This document shows, piece by piece, positions 27,292 through 36,764 of a stretch of 64,000 bases of DNA. Made by a program: the position numbers and the translations under genes. Position 1 is the first letter of the stretch. Each line of letters starts with the position of its first letter. This stretch comes from Halostella litorea (lineage in GTDB: Archaea > Halobacteriota > Halobacteria > Halobacteriales > Natronoarchaeaceae): the NCBI RefSeq assembly GCF_004785955.1, contig NZ_SJER01000001.1:1-64000 (forward strand), given 5' to 3'. The notes beneath the pieces are model-generated. The model ran no database searches. It worked only from the letters and a program-made list of their open reading frames with translations, and was not told where the DNA came from.

Positions 27292-28515
27292 ATGGAACTC
27301 CCGCTCGGGGACGGCGCGGTCGATGTCTCGCTCCCGGACTGCGACGTGACGGTCGCCGACCCGCCGGGCGGCGACGCAGTCGACCCCCGCGAGGCCGCGA
27401 AGCGCGCCGTTGCCGACCCCCACGGACCGCCGCTGGCCGACCGCGTCGCCCCCGGCGACGACGTGGCGGTCGTCGTGACGGACGTGACCCGCGCGACGCC
27501 GGACGACGCGCTGCTGGACGTCCTGCTGGCGGAACTCAAGGATGGCGGCGTCGACCGTGCGGACGTGACCGTCGTGATCGGCCTCGGCCTCCACCGCCCC
27601 ATGGACGACGCCGAGGTCCGGTCGGCGCTCGGCGAGCACGCGGACCTCGCGGTGAACCACGACCCCGACGCCGCCGTGGAGGTCGGCCGCGTCGACGGCT
27701 GCCCGGTCGAACTCAACCCGGCGGTCGCCGACGCCAACCGCGTCGTCTCGACGGGCATGGTCGAACCCCACCAGTACGCCGGCTTCTCCGGCGGCGCGAA
27801 GACCGTCGTCGTCGGCGCGGGCGGCGAGCCGATCATCCGGTACACGCACGGCCCCGACATGCTCGCCCGCGACGGCGTCCGCCTCGGCCGCGTCGCCGGC
27901 AACCCGTTCCGCGAGACGCTGGACCGGGCGGGCGACGTGGCCGGCGTCGACTTCTCCCTGAACGTCACGCACGGACCCAGCGGGATCCTGGACGCCGCGG
28001 CGGGCGACCACCGCGCCGTCGTCCGCGAACTCGCGGCGTCGGCGCGCGACGCGCTGTCCGTCCCCGTCGCGGCCGACTACGACGCCGTCGTCGCGGGCGT
28101 CGGCGCGCCGAAGGACGCGAACCTCTACCAGACGACGCGGGCCGCGACGTACGTCGCGCTCGGCGACCAGAACCCGCTCCGCGACGGCGGCCGGATCGTC
28201 GTGCCGGCAGAACTGCCGGAGGGCGCGGGACGGGGGGACGGCGAGCGCCGGTTCCACGACCGCCTCTCGGGCGCGTCGAGCGCCGCCGAACTGTACGACG
28301 AGATGCGCGAGGGGTACGGCCCCGGCGCGCAGCGGGCGTTCGTCGTGGCCCGAGTGCTGCGGGACCACGACGTGTACGTGACCAACAGCCGGTCTCCCGG
28401 CGTCGTCGAGGAGTGCCTGATGCACGCCCGCGACTCCGTCGAGGCCGCTGTCGAGGACGGGAGCGACGTGCTCGTCGTGCCGGACGCGCTGAACACGCTG
28501 CTGGTGCGACCCTAG
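27292..28515 (+). CDS. larA: nickel-dependent lactate racemase family protein
   Basis: The product (407 residues) belongs to the LarA family (DUF2088 N-domain), whose members racemise or epimerise 2-hydroxy acids using the nickel-pincer nucleotide cofactor. Residues matching the LarA catalytic and nickel-binding set are His101 (GLGLHRPM), His160 (MVEPHQYAGFSGG), the pincer-linked Lys170 (GGAKTVVVG) and His186 (YTHGPD). No larB, larC or larE genes lie in the window, so the cofactor must be made elsewhere. Substrate may differ from lactate, since the family is broad. Confidence 0.83.
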   Translation: MELPLGDGAVDVSLPDCDVTVADPPGGDAVDPREAAKRAVADPHGPPLADRVAPGDDVAVVVTDVTRATPDDALLDVLLAELKDGGVDRADVTVVIGLGLHRPMDDAEVRSALGEHADLAVNHDPDAAVEVGRVDGCPVELNPAVADANRVVSTGMVEPHQYAGFSGGAKTVVVGAGGEPIIRYTHGPDMLARDGVRLGRVAGNPFRETLDRAGDVAGVDFSLNVTHGPSGILDAAAGDHRAVVRELAASARDALSVPVAADYDAVVAGVGAPKDANLYQTTRAATYVALGDQNPLRDGGRIVVPAELPEGAGRGDGERRFHDRLSGASSAAELYDEMREGYGPGAQRAFVVARVLRDHDVYVTNSRSPGVVEECLMHARDSVEAAVEDGSDVLVVPDALNTLLVRP

Positions 28516-28533
28516 CTCGCGGGGGTTCGTGGC

Positions 28534-29163
28534 CTACTCCTCGACGCGCTGGTTGACCTGCTCGGCGATCCGCTCGCCGGGCCGCCGGAGGTGACCGCTC
28601 TCGACCTCGTACACGTAGCCGGAGACGGTCACGTCGTCGGGGATCAGGTCGGAATCCCGGAGGTACTCGACCTGCGCCGCGCAGGCCTCGTCGATGTCGT
28701 CGGTCATCTTCACCCAGTCCGCGACGCTCGCGTCGCCGACGTTCAGTTCGGGCAGGCTGGGGTCGAGGTCGGCGTCGTCTATGTCGCCGGCCTGCGCTTC
28801 AAGCCCCTCCGTCACCGCCTCGTCCGAGGCGCTCATCATCCCGCAGTCGGTGTGGTTGACGACGATTATCTCGTCGGTGTCGAAGAAGTTCGTCGTCAGC
28901 GCGGCCGAGCGGATCACGTCGTCGGTGACCTTCCCGCCCGCGTTCCGGTATATCTGGGCGTCGCCGAGGTCGAGTCCCAGCACGTCCTCGACGGGGATGC
29001 GCTCGTCCATGCACGCGACGACGAGCAGGTTCTCGTCCGTCGGGATGCCCTTGCGTCGCCGCCGCGCCCAGTCGTCGAGCGCGTCGACGTCCGCGTCCAC
29101 GCGCTCGTGGACCGGTCCCTCGTGGTCCTCGTGGCCGTCGTCGCCGTGTGTGTGGTGTGCCAT
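28534..29163 (-). CDS. beta-class carbonic anhydrase
   Basis: The 209-residue protein interconverts CO2 and bicarbonate. Zinc ligands and the catalytic dyad are present: Cys51, Asp53 and Arg55 (CMDERI), then His104 and Cys107 (NHTDCGM). RNAGGKVTDDVIRSAAL is the usual active-site helix. The first 20 residues are unusual, with a His/Asp-rich extension (MAHHTHGDDGHEDHEGPVHE) that looks like a metal-binding tail. The mid-part has a long acidic insert. The protein is probably cytoplasmic, with no signal peptide. Confidence 0.88.
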   Translation of the reverse strand: MAHHTHGDDGHEDHEGPVHERVDADVDALDDWARRRRKGIPTDENLLVVACMDERIPVEDVLGLDLGDAQIYRNAGGKVTDDVIRSAALTTNFFDTDEIIVVNHTDCGMMSASDEAVTEGLEAQAGDIDDADLDPSLPELNVGDASVADWVKMTDDIDEACAAQVEYLRDSDLIPDDVTVSGYVYEVESGHLRRPGERIAEQVNQRVEE

Positions 29164-29283
29164 GCGTCACCGTGTACGTCGGCGACGGGCAAAACCGGGC
29201 CCCCACCGGAAAGGCTGGCCCGGGCTCCGCGAAAGCCGCGGAACCTACCGCTTCCGCGGTCGCCGTCGGCCGGGCCGCCGGGC

Positions 29284-32085
29284 TCACTCCTCGCCCGCGA
29301 CCGCGCTCGCCCCGGCGTCGTCGCCGATGGCCTCGACGACGCGGTCGTGGAACGCGCGCAAGGCGGCGCTCTCGTCCTCGGCCAGCACCACGTCGCTGGC
29401 CGTCAGCGTCGCGAGGCCGAACGCCCGCGGCGTCGGCGAGTCGACCGTCCGGCTCGTCACCGCCACCTCGCCCGCCCCGACCGCGCCGACGACGGCCTCG
29501 ATGGCCGCCACGTTCAGCTTGTCCTCCAGTATCTCGCGGTACGTCTCCTCGATCACGGCGAACTCCTCCAGGTCCTCCGCGAAGCCCAGCAGCATCTCGC
29601 TGGACACCTGCTGTTCCTTCGCGGACTTCTCGTACCCCTTGTACCGCTTCAAGATCATCAGCGAGCGCGTCGCGTTGATCCGGAAGTAGCGCTGGAGCAG
29701 TTCGGTGCCGTCGACGCTCTCGCGCAACAGCGGGCGCACCTCGTCGGGCGAGAGGTCCCGCAGGATCCCCGCCACGTCGACTTTCCGGTTCAGCGGCATC
29801 GACAGCGAGAACCCGTGGTCGGCGACGGCGACGGAGACGTTGGCGTTGGCCGCCTGCGCGCAGCGGTACGCCAGCAGGCGCGAGAGGCCGTCGTTGAACC
29901 GCCGGCCGTAGCCCGAGTGGACGTAGTACCGGCGCTCGTACTCGTCGCGGTCCTTCTCGACCTCGACCGCGATCCGCCCGTCGGTGCTGACGCTCTCGGC
30001 TCCGGCGTAGCGCACCTGCTGGTCGAACATGCGCGCGACCGCCCGCACGCTGTCGTCGTCCAGCGGGAAATCCCGGAGCCAGCGGCGCACGGCGGGCGGG
30101 CCGCCCGATTCGAGCCTGTCGACCAGTTCGCCCTGGAACGCCAGTATCTCCCGGCCCAGGTCGTAGGACAGCGGCAGGCGCTCGGAGAACCACGAGGGCA
30201 CCGTCGGGCGGGCGCTCGTCCGGTCGACGTACACCTTCGAGCCGCGGCGGTAGCGGAACTCGAAGTTCTGCCCGCCGAGCACGAACACGTCCCCCTGCTC
30301 CAGCGTGTCGAGGTAGTTCTCGTCGAGGTTGCCCACCCACTCGTTGTCGGCGCGGGTGAACACGTCGCAGGTGAAGGAGTCGGGGATCGTGCCGATGTTG
30401 GTCATGTAGATCACCCGCGCCAGCCGCCCGCGCTTGCCCATCAGCGGCTCGCCGACGTCGAACTCGTCGTAGTGGTACTCGCCGCCCGGCGGGTCGTTGG
30501 CGTCGCGCCACACCTTCGCGTACACGTTCTGCTCCTCCAGCCCGTCGTAGTCGGCGGTGAGGTAGCGCAGCAGCCGCTCCCAGTCGTCGACGCCGTAGTC
30601 CCTGTACGGGTACGCCCGGCGGAGGACGCCGCGCACCTCCGCCTCGGGGCGGATCTCCGCGATCGCCATCCCGTAGACGTGCTGTGCGGCCACGTCGTGT
30701 GCGTTCTCGGGGATCGAGACGCTGTCGACGAACCCCTCCTCGGCCTTCTTCAGCATCACCGCACACTCCACGAGTTCGTCGCGGTCGAGCGCGATCACCC
30801 GGCCCGCGACGGTCTGGCCGACGCGGTGGCCCGCGCGCCCGACGCGCTGGAGCAGGGCGGCGACGCTCTTGGGCGAGCCGACCTGCACGACGAGGTCGAC
30901 GTGGGGCATGTCGATGCCGAGTTCGAGGCTGGTCGAGGACGTGACCACGTCGAGCGTGCCGGCCTTCAGGTCCTCCTCGACACCCTGCCGGGCCTCCTTC
31001 GAGAGGCTGCCGTGGTGGCAGCCGGAGTTGTCCTCGTCGTAGGCGTCGTACCGCTCCCGCAGGTTCTGGAGGACGCGCTCGGCCCCCGACCGCGTGTTCG
31101 TGAACACGAGCGTGTTCGTGTGCTCGCCGATCAGGTCGTGTAGCTCGTCGTAGAACCGCCCCTGCACCACCTCGCGGGGCGTGTTGATCAGGTCGTCGGT
31201 CGGGCAGTGCAACTCCACGTCGAACTCCCGGGCGAACCGCGCGTCGACTATCTCGTAGTCCCGCGGGTCGCCGCCCGGGTCGGCCCGCCCGACGAGGAAC
31301 TCGGCCACGTCGTCCAGCGGCTCGATCGTCGCCGAGCAGCCGATCCGGGTGGGCGAGCCGTCGGCGAGCGCTTCGAGGCGCTCCAGGCTGACCGAGAGGT
31401 GGGTGCCGCGCTTCCCGGCGGCGATAGAGTGGATCTCGTCGACGATCACGTACTCGACGGTCCGGAGCTTCTCGCGGAACTTCGGGGAGTTGAGCAGGAT
31501 CGCAAGCGTCTCCGGCGTCGTGTTGAGGATGTGGGGAGTCTCCTCCAGCATCCGCTGGCGGTCGGCGTCGCTCGTGTCGCCGTGGCGGATCGCGTGGCGG
31601 ATCTCGCCGACGTCCTCGCCGCGGCGCTCGGCGACCTCGCGGATCCCCTCCAGGGGCACCTCCAGGTTCCGGTGGATGTCGTTTGCCAGCGACTTCAGCG
31701 GCGAGACGTAGAGGCAGTAGACGGAGTTGTCGAGGCCGCCGTCGCCCTCGGCGGCCGCCGCGTCGCGCTCCCGCCGGTAGAGTTCGTCGATGATCGCGGT
31801 GAAGGAGGCGAGGGTCTTCCCGCTGCCCGTCGGGGCGGCGATGAGCGCGTTCGTCCCCTCGTCGACGAGGGGGATCGCGCCCTCCTGTGGCGGCGTGAAG
31901 AAGCCGTCGTTCTCGGGGACGAACTCGCCGAACTCCTCGACCCACCACTCCCGGACGACGGGGGTCAGCCGGGCCAGCACGTCGCCGTCGCTGACCGTCG
32001 CCGCCGCCGGGTCGAACGGCAACGCCGATGCGTCGTCAACGTCGAACGGGAGGTCCGTGCCGTCGGGCGGACCGGTCGGGGCCAT
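29284..32085 (-). CDS. lhr: Lhr-type large superfamily 2 helicase
   Basis: Lhr proteins are 3'-5' nucleic-acid helicases linked to DNA repair. This one has 933 residues. A Q-motif region is followed by Walker A APTGSGKT at 84-91 and motif II VIVDEIHSI. Motif III is GCSATI, with the later motifs VDLVVQVGSPKSVAALLQRVGRAGHR spread over two blocks. A winged-helix and Lhr-core beta-barrel (ATGDxFxLGGQNFEFRYRRG-like) follow, then a C-terminal WH-containing region. Length is typical of archaeal Lhr2-type proteins. The ATG at 32085 is preferred. It is divergent from the MBL gene by about 100 bp. Confidence 0.9.
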   Translation of the reverse strand: MAPTGPPDGTDLPFDVDDASALPFDPAAATVSDGDVLARLTPVVREWWVEEFGEFVPENDGFFTPPQEGAIPLVDEGTNALIAAPTGSGKTLASFTAIIDELYRRERDAAAAEGDGGLDNSVYCLYVSPLKSLANDIHRNLEVPLEGIREVAERRGEDVGEIRHAIRHGDTSDADRQRMLEETPHILNTTPETLAILLNSPKFREKLRTVEYVIVDEIHSIAAGKRGTHLSVSLERLEALADGSPTRIGCSATIEPLDDVAEFLVGRADPGGDPRDYEIVDARFAREFDVELHCPTDDLINTPREVVQGRFYDELHDLIGEHTNTLVFTNTRSGAERVLQNLRERYDAYDEDNSGCHHGSLSKEARQGVEEDLKAGTLDVVTSSTSLELGIDMPHVDLVVQVGSPKSVAALLQRVGRAGHRVGQTVAGRVIALDRDELVECAVMLKKAEEGFVDSVSIPENAHDVAAQHVYGMAIAEIRPEAEVRGVLRRAYPYRDYGVDDWERLLRYLTADYDGLEEQNVYAKVWRDANDPPGGEYHYDEFDVGEPLMGKRGRLARVIYMTNIGTIPDSFTCDVFTRADNEWVGNLDENYLDTLEQGDVFVLGGQNFEFRYRRGSKVYVDRTSARPTVPSWFSERLPLSYDLGREILAFQGELVDRLESGGPPAVRRWLRDFPLDDDSVRAVARMFDQQVRYAGAESVSTDGRIAVEVEKDRDEYERRYYVHSGYGRRFNDGLSRLLAYRCAQAANANVSVAVADHGFSLSMPLNRKVDVAGILRDLSPDEVRPLLRESVDGTELLQRYFRINATRSLMILKRYKGYEKSAKEQQVSSEMLLGFAEDLEEFAVIEETYREILEDKLNVAAIEAVVGAVGAGEVAVTSRTVDSPTPRAFGLATLTASDVVLAEDESAALRAFHDRVVEAIGDDAGASAVAGEE

Positions 32086-32187
32086 CGGTGGATCCTTGGC
32101 CGCGGCCGGCAAGAGGGTTTGGACGCCGGAGCGGAAGTGAAAGCCGGCGACCCAACGCTTTTCGCTCCCCTCCCCGCAAGGGGCCGT

Positions 32188-32928
32188 ATGAACGTCACCT
32201 TTCTCGGGACCGGGAGCGCGATGCCCACCGGCGAGCGCGCCCAGACCGGCCTCCTGCTGGAGAGCGACGGGCGGACGCTGCTGGTCGACTGCGGGAGCGG
32301 CGTCCTCCACCGCCTCGCCCGGACCGAGGTCGGGTACGAGGGCGTCTCGTCGGTGCTGGTCACCCACCACCACCTCGACCACGTCTCGGACCTGCTCTCG
32401 CTGCTGAAGGCGCGCTGGCTGGCGGGCGAGGAGCACCTCGAAGTGGTCGGCCCGACGGGCACCAAGTCGCTGGTCGACGACCTGCTGTCGGTCCACGACT
32501 ACCTGGAGGGACGGGTCGACCTGCAGGTCCGCGAGGTCGGCCCGCACGCCTTCGAGGTGGCTGGGTTCGGCGTCGAGGGGTACGAGACGCGCCACTCCAT
32601 GCCGACGCTGGCCTACCGCTTCGGCGACGAGTTCGTCTTCGGCGCGGACACGGAGGCGTTCGAGGGCCTCGCCAACTTCGCCGACGGCGCGGCGGTGCTC
32701 GCCCACGACTGCTCGTTCCCCGACGACGTGGACGTGTCGAACCACCCGACGCCCTCGCAACTGGGCGAGACGCTCGCGTCGTCGGGGGCCGACGTCGGCC
32801 GGGTGTACCTCACGCATTTCTACCCCCACACGAAGGGGCGCGAGGAGGAGATGGTCGCCTCCGTCCGCGAGGCCTACGACGGCGACGTCCGCGTCGCGTC
32901 GGACCTGACGACGGTCCGGATCGACTGA
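32188..32928 (+). CDS. MBL-fold metallohydrolase, RNase Z-like
   Basis: This 246-residue protein is a metallo-beta-lactamase fold enzyme close to the RNase Z/ElaC group. It starts MNVTFLGTGSAMPTGERAQT. It has motif II THHHLDHVSD (zinc ligands), a later Asp in FGADTEAF, and the terminal His in VYLTHFYPH. Length is shorter than classical tRNase Z (about 300), and the flexible arm is not obvious. It may therefore be a related phosphodiesterase rather than the tRNA 3' processing enzyme. Confidence 0.8.
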   Translation: MNVTFLGTGSAMPTGERAQTGLLLESDGRTLLVDCGSGVLHRLARTEVGYEGVSSVLVTHHHLDHVSDLLSLLKARWLAGEEHLEVVGPTGTKSLVDDLLSVHDYLEGRVDLQVREVGPHAFEVAGFGVEGYETRHSMPTLAYRFGDEFVFGADTEAFEGLANFADGAAVLAHDCSFPDDVDVSNHPTPSQLGETLASSGADVGRVYLTHFYPHTKGREEEMVASVREAYDGDVRVASDLTTVRID

Positions 32929-32952
32929 GGACCCCGCGTTCGGAATCCCACA

Positions 32953-32988
32953 GTCTTAAGGCTGCTCGCTGTTAGTAGTGAGATAACA
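32953..32988 (+). promoter_or_regulatory. Promoter and operator-like repeat upstream of the MMPL gene
   Basis: A TATA-like CTTAAGG (32955-32961) precedes an inverted repeat TGTTA-N9-TAACA (32970-32988). The repeat would straddle the predicted start site near 32986. The only regulator in the operon, the TrmB-like protein at 36765-37532, is a natural candidate to bind it. The region 32989-33047 is untranslated leader. Confidence 0.35.
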
Positions 32989-33047
32989 ACAGTGAATCGA
33001 GCGAAGCGGAGACGGACGGATACGGGACGAGAACGGAGGGAATCGGC

Positions 33048-36000
33048 ATGAGCGCGATGGACCGGCTCGCGTCGGCGGTCACCGGCCACTCGCGGATCGT
33101 CATCGTCGTCATGCTGCTGCTGACGGCGGGCGTCGGCGCGGGCATGGTGGACGTCACCCAGTCGTCGTCGATCACCGACCAGTTCAGCACGGGGTCGGTC
33201 GAGGAGGAGAAACTCGACTACGTCGAACAGAACTTCACGGCCGGCCGGGAGAACACGACGACCGTACAGGTGATCGTCCGCAACGAGGACGGCAACGTGC
33301 TGTCGCGGGAGTCGCTGCTGCGGTCGCTGCGCTTCCAGCAGTCGCTCCGGAACAACGCGACGATAAACGAGTCCCTCGCCGACGAGAACGCGATCGTCGG
33401 GGTCGAGAACTACGTCGCCTCGTTCGGGCTGCTTCAGGCGAGCAGCAGGGACCTCCGGGCGGCGAACCGGAGCCTCCAGGAGAACGTCACCGCGCTTGAG
33501 CGCCGACAGGCGGCGCTAAACGACACGAGCGACCGCCTCCGGAACCGGCTCCCGGAGGCCGCCGGACCCAACAAGACCGCCGCGGAGGCGTTCGAGCAGG
33601 TTCGCCGGAACTCGACGGTGAACCTGACCGACGCGGACGGCGAGACGTACGCGCAGGCGGCCGAACTGCTGCGGACCGCCGAAGGCCAGGAAGAACAGCA
33701 GCGCGCCGCCTACGCGATGGCGACGTACGCCGGCCCGGACAACGAGAGCGTCCTGCGCGAGGAGTACGCGGACCTGCAGGCGCGCTCGGCGGAGATCGAG
33801 GCCCGCGGCGACGAACTGGCCGAACGGGCCGCGCGGCTGGAACAGCGCCGCGCCGCGATCCAGGCCGGCGACCTGCCGCCGCTCGACGAGCAGATCGTCG
33901 CGGTCGAGGCGATGAACGAGTCCGAGGTCAGTTCGCTCGTCGAGACGATCCTGAGCGGGGGCGACGAGGGCGGCTCCGGCGGCGCGGTCCAGCTGATGTC
34001 GGCGAACTACCAGCCGGGCAGCACGACCGCCGACGCGCGCATGATGGTGCTGTACCAGAAGACGAGCGACGGCCTCCAGAACGCCGGCGAGGTGTCGTCG
34101 AGCATCTCCGAGACGCAGGTGATGATCGGCGACGAGGCCGAGGCCGCAAGCGAGGACGGCGAGCGGTACATCACCTTCGGCTTCGGCATCATCAGCGAGG
34201 AGACCCAGCAGTCGATGGACGACAGCCTCGCCATCGTCGGGCCGCTGGCGCTGCTTTTCGTGCTGGTGACGCTGCTGATCGCCTACCGCGACATCGTCGA
34301 CATCGTCCTCGGCTTCGTCGGCATCTTCACGGTGCTCATCTGGACGTTCGGCTTCATGGGCTGGGCCGACATCACGTTCAACCAGATCATGATCGCGGTG
34401 CCCGTGTTGCTGATCGGGCTCTCCATCGACTACGCGATCCACATCTTCATGCGGCACCGCGAACAGCGCCAGGAGCGCGGGACGGCCGAGGACGAGAACG
34501 TCCGCGGCTCGATGCGGACCGCGCTGGTGGGCGTCGGCATCGCCCTTGTCTGGGTGACGGCGACGACGGTGATCGGCTTCCTGTCGAACCTCACCAGCCC
34601 GCTGTCGCCGATCCAGGACTTCGGGATCGTCAGCTCCTTCGGCATCGCGGTCGCCCTGCTCGTGTTCGGGGCGTTCGTGCCGGCGCTGAAAGTCGAGATA
34701 GACGGCGCGCTCGAAAACAGGGGGATAGACCGCAAGAAGCGCGCGTTCGGGACCGGCGGCGGCGGGTTTAGCGCCGCGCTCTCCGTCGGCGCGAAGGCGG
34801 CGAAGGCCGCGCCGCTTGTCGTCATCGTGCTCGTGTTGACCGTCAGCGTCGCGGGTGCGTACGGCGCGACCCAGGTCGACACCAGCTTCTCGAACGAGGA
34901 CTTCATCGCCGACGACCCGCCGGACTACATGTACGACCTGCCCGAGCCGTTCCGGCCGGGCGAGTACACGGTCAAGCAGAACCTGGAGTACATCAACGAC
35001 AACTTCCAGCGCCAGGACCAGACCGCGCAGATACTGATAGAGGGCAACGTCACGCATCCGGACACGCTGACGCGCGTCGACCGCGCCGAGCAGGCGGTCG
35101 CCGACCGTGACGTCGCGTTCGTCGACTCCGGCGGGAACCCGTCGGTGACCAGCCCCAACTCGGTGATCCGGGACGTGGCCGAGCGGAACGGGACGATGGC
35201 CGCAGTCGTCAACGAGACCGACACCGACGGCGACGGCCTGCCCGACCGGGACCTGGCCCGGGTGTACGACACGCTGTACGAGGTCGCGCCCGAGCAGGCG
35301 ACGACGGTCGTCTACCGCGATGGCGGCGAGTACCGCGCCGTCCAGATCGAGGTGTCCGTCCGCGGCGGCCTCTCGACGTCGGAGACGACCGACCGCCTGC
35401 AGGCCGCCGCCGGCGTCGTCGACGACGACGGCGAGAGCGGCGTCTGGACGGCGACGGCGACCGGGACCCCAGTCGTCAACGAGATCATCCAGGGCGAACT
35501 GCTCAACACCGTCATCGAGAGCCTGCTGATCACGCTCGTCGCGGTGTTCGCGTTCCTGATGGTCGCCTACCGCGTCACCGAGGGGAGCGCGACGCTGGGT
35601 ATCATCACGCTGCTTCCGGTCGCGCTGTCGGTGTCGTGGATCCTCGGGACGATGTACGTGATCGGGATGCCGTTCAACGTGCTGACGGGGATGATCACCA
35701 GCCTGACGGTCGGGCTGGGCGTCGCCTACAGCATCCACCTGAGCGAGCGGTACAACCTCGAACTCGAACGCCGGGGCGACGTCTGGGAGGCGATGGAGAC
35801 GAGCGTTACGGGCACCGGCGGCGCGCTGCTGGGCAGCGCGGCGACGACCGTCGGCGGGTTCGGCGTGCTCGCGCTCGCCATCTTCCCCGCGCTCCAGCAG
35901 TTCGGTATCATCACGGGGCTGACCATCGTCTACGCGTTCCTCGCGTCGGTGGTCGTCCTCCCGAGCCTGCTGGTCGTCTGGACGAAGTACCTCTCGCCGG

Positions 36001-36764
36001 ACGACATCCCCGCCCCCGGCGACGCGCCGGTAGACGAGGACGACGACCCCGACGACGGCGGCGCTGCCGACGACGGGGCGGACGGAGGCGACGGCGGCGG
36101 GACGGACCCGCTCGCCGGCTCCCCGACGGACGACGACCCCGAGGGGACGGCCGACGACGGGGTCGACCCGCTCACGGCGGGCGGGCCGCCCGCGGACGCC
36201 GGCTCCGACGCGCAGGCGGCGGCCGACGAGGCCGCCTCGCCCGCGACCCGGACCGTGTACCCGGACGAGGCCGCGCCCGGCGACGAGTTCAGCGTCTCGG
36301 TCGACGTCGACGGCGTCTCGGGTCGCGTCGTGCTCGTCGAGGACGCGCCGGGCGTCGGTGGCGAGATCACGACGCTCGACCCGGATCCGGCCACCGTCTC
36401 CCAGGTGGGCCGGACGGTGTACGCCGCCTGGGAACTGGACGGCCCGACGGACCTCCACCTCGCGTACACGGCCGACGCGCCGGCCGACGCCACCGCCGGG
36501 GAGGCGCTCGCCTTCGACGGCGAGGTCCGCACGGCCGACGGCACGCACCCGACCGGCGGACCGGACGAACTGTCGGTCGTCTCCGAGTTCCTCGCCCGGG
36601 TCCGCGAGCGGTCGGCACCGACCACGGCCGACGTCGAGCGCGCCGCCGAACTCGTCGCTGCGGGCGACCTGACGGAGGCCGAACTGGAACGGATCTACGA
36701 GCGGTGGCTCGCCGGCACGGAGCGGACGACGCCGCCCTCGCGGCCCGACGGTGGTGAGGACTGA
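33048..36764 (+). CDS. MMPL/RND-superfamily exporter with extra C-terminal domain
   Basis: The product has 1238 residues. TM1 (VIVVMLLLTAGVGAG) is followed by a large external domain with heptad-like, Gln/Glu-rich helices (residues 130-290) and several N-X-T/S sites. A six-helix RND block follows (IVGPLALLFVLVTLLIAY onward, with GLSIDYAIHIFMRHREQ). A second external domain and a second RND block come next, the latter with LTVGLGVAYSIHLSERY. After the last helix (near residue 980) an Asp/Gly-rich linker leads to a cytoplasmic tail of about 200 residues with a beta-sandwich-like part and a helical end. The family exports lipids or hydrophobic molecules. The gene is directly followed by its likely regulator. 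Confidence 0.87.
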   Translation: MSAMDRLASAVTGHSRIVIVVMLLLTAGVGAGMVDVTQSSSITDQFSTGSVEEEKLDYVEQNFTAGRENTTTVQVIVRNEDGNVLSRESLLRSLRFQQSLRNNATINESLADENAIVGVENYVASFGLLQASSRDLRAANRSLQENVTALERRQAALNDTSDRLRNRLPEAAGPNKTAAEAFEQVRRNSTVNLTDADGETYAQAAELLRTAEGQEEQQRAAYAMATYAGPDNESVLREEYADLQARSAEIEARGDELAERAARLEQRRAAIQAGDLPPLDEQIVAVEAMNESEVSSLVETILSGGDEGGSGGAVQLMSANYQPGSTTADARMMVLYQKTSDGLQNAGEVSSSISETQVMIGDEAEAASEDGERYITFGFGIISEETQQSMDDSLAIVGPLALLFVLVTLLIAYRDIVDIVLGFVGIFTVLIWTFGFMGWADITFNQIMIAVPVLLIGLSIDYAIHIFMRHREQRQERGTAEDENVRGSMRTALVGVGIALVWVTATTVIGFLSNLTSPLSPIQDFGIVSSFGIAVALLVFGAFVPALKVEIDGALENRGIDRKKRAFGTGGGGFSAALSVGAKAAKAAPLVVIVLVLTVSVAGAYGATQVDTSFSNEDFIADDPPDYMYDLPEPFRPGEYTVKQNLEYINDNFQRQDQTAQILIEGNVTHPDTLTRVDRAEQAVADRDVAFVDSGGNPSVTSPNSVIRDVAERNGTMAAVVNETDTDGDGLPDRDLARVYDTLYEVAPEQATTVVYRDGGEYRAVQIEVSVRGGLSTSETTDRLQAAAGVVDDDGESGVWTATATGTPVVNEIIQGELLNTVIESLLITLVAVFAFLMVAYRVTEGSATLGIITLLPVALSVSWILGTMYVIGMPFNVLTGMITSLTVGLGVAYSIHLSERYNLELERRGDVWEAMETSVTGTGGALLGSAATTVGGFGVLALAIFPALQQFGIITGLTIVYAFLASVVVLPSLLVVWTKYLSPDDIPAPGDAPVDEDDDPDDGGAADDGADGGDGGGTDPLAGSPTDDDPEGTADDGVDPLTAGGPPADAGSDAQAAADEAASPATRTVYPDEAAPGDEFSVSVDVDGVSGRVVLVEDAPGVGGEITTLDPDPATVSQVGRTVYAAWELDGPTDLHLAYTADAPADATAGEALAFDGEVRTADGTHPTGGPDELSVVSEFLARVRERSAPTTADVERAAELVAAGDLTEAELERIYERWLAGTERTTPPSRPDGGED

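Noticed and set aside
28591-31143. 850-codon plus-strand frame opposite carbonic anhydrase and lhr
   Set aside because: It crosses two well-supported minus-strand genes and their gap, and shows no recognisable family.
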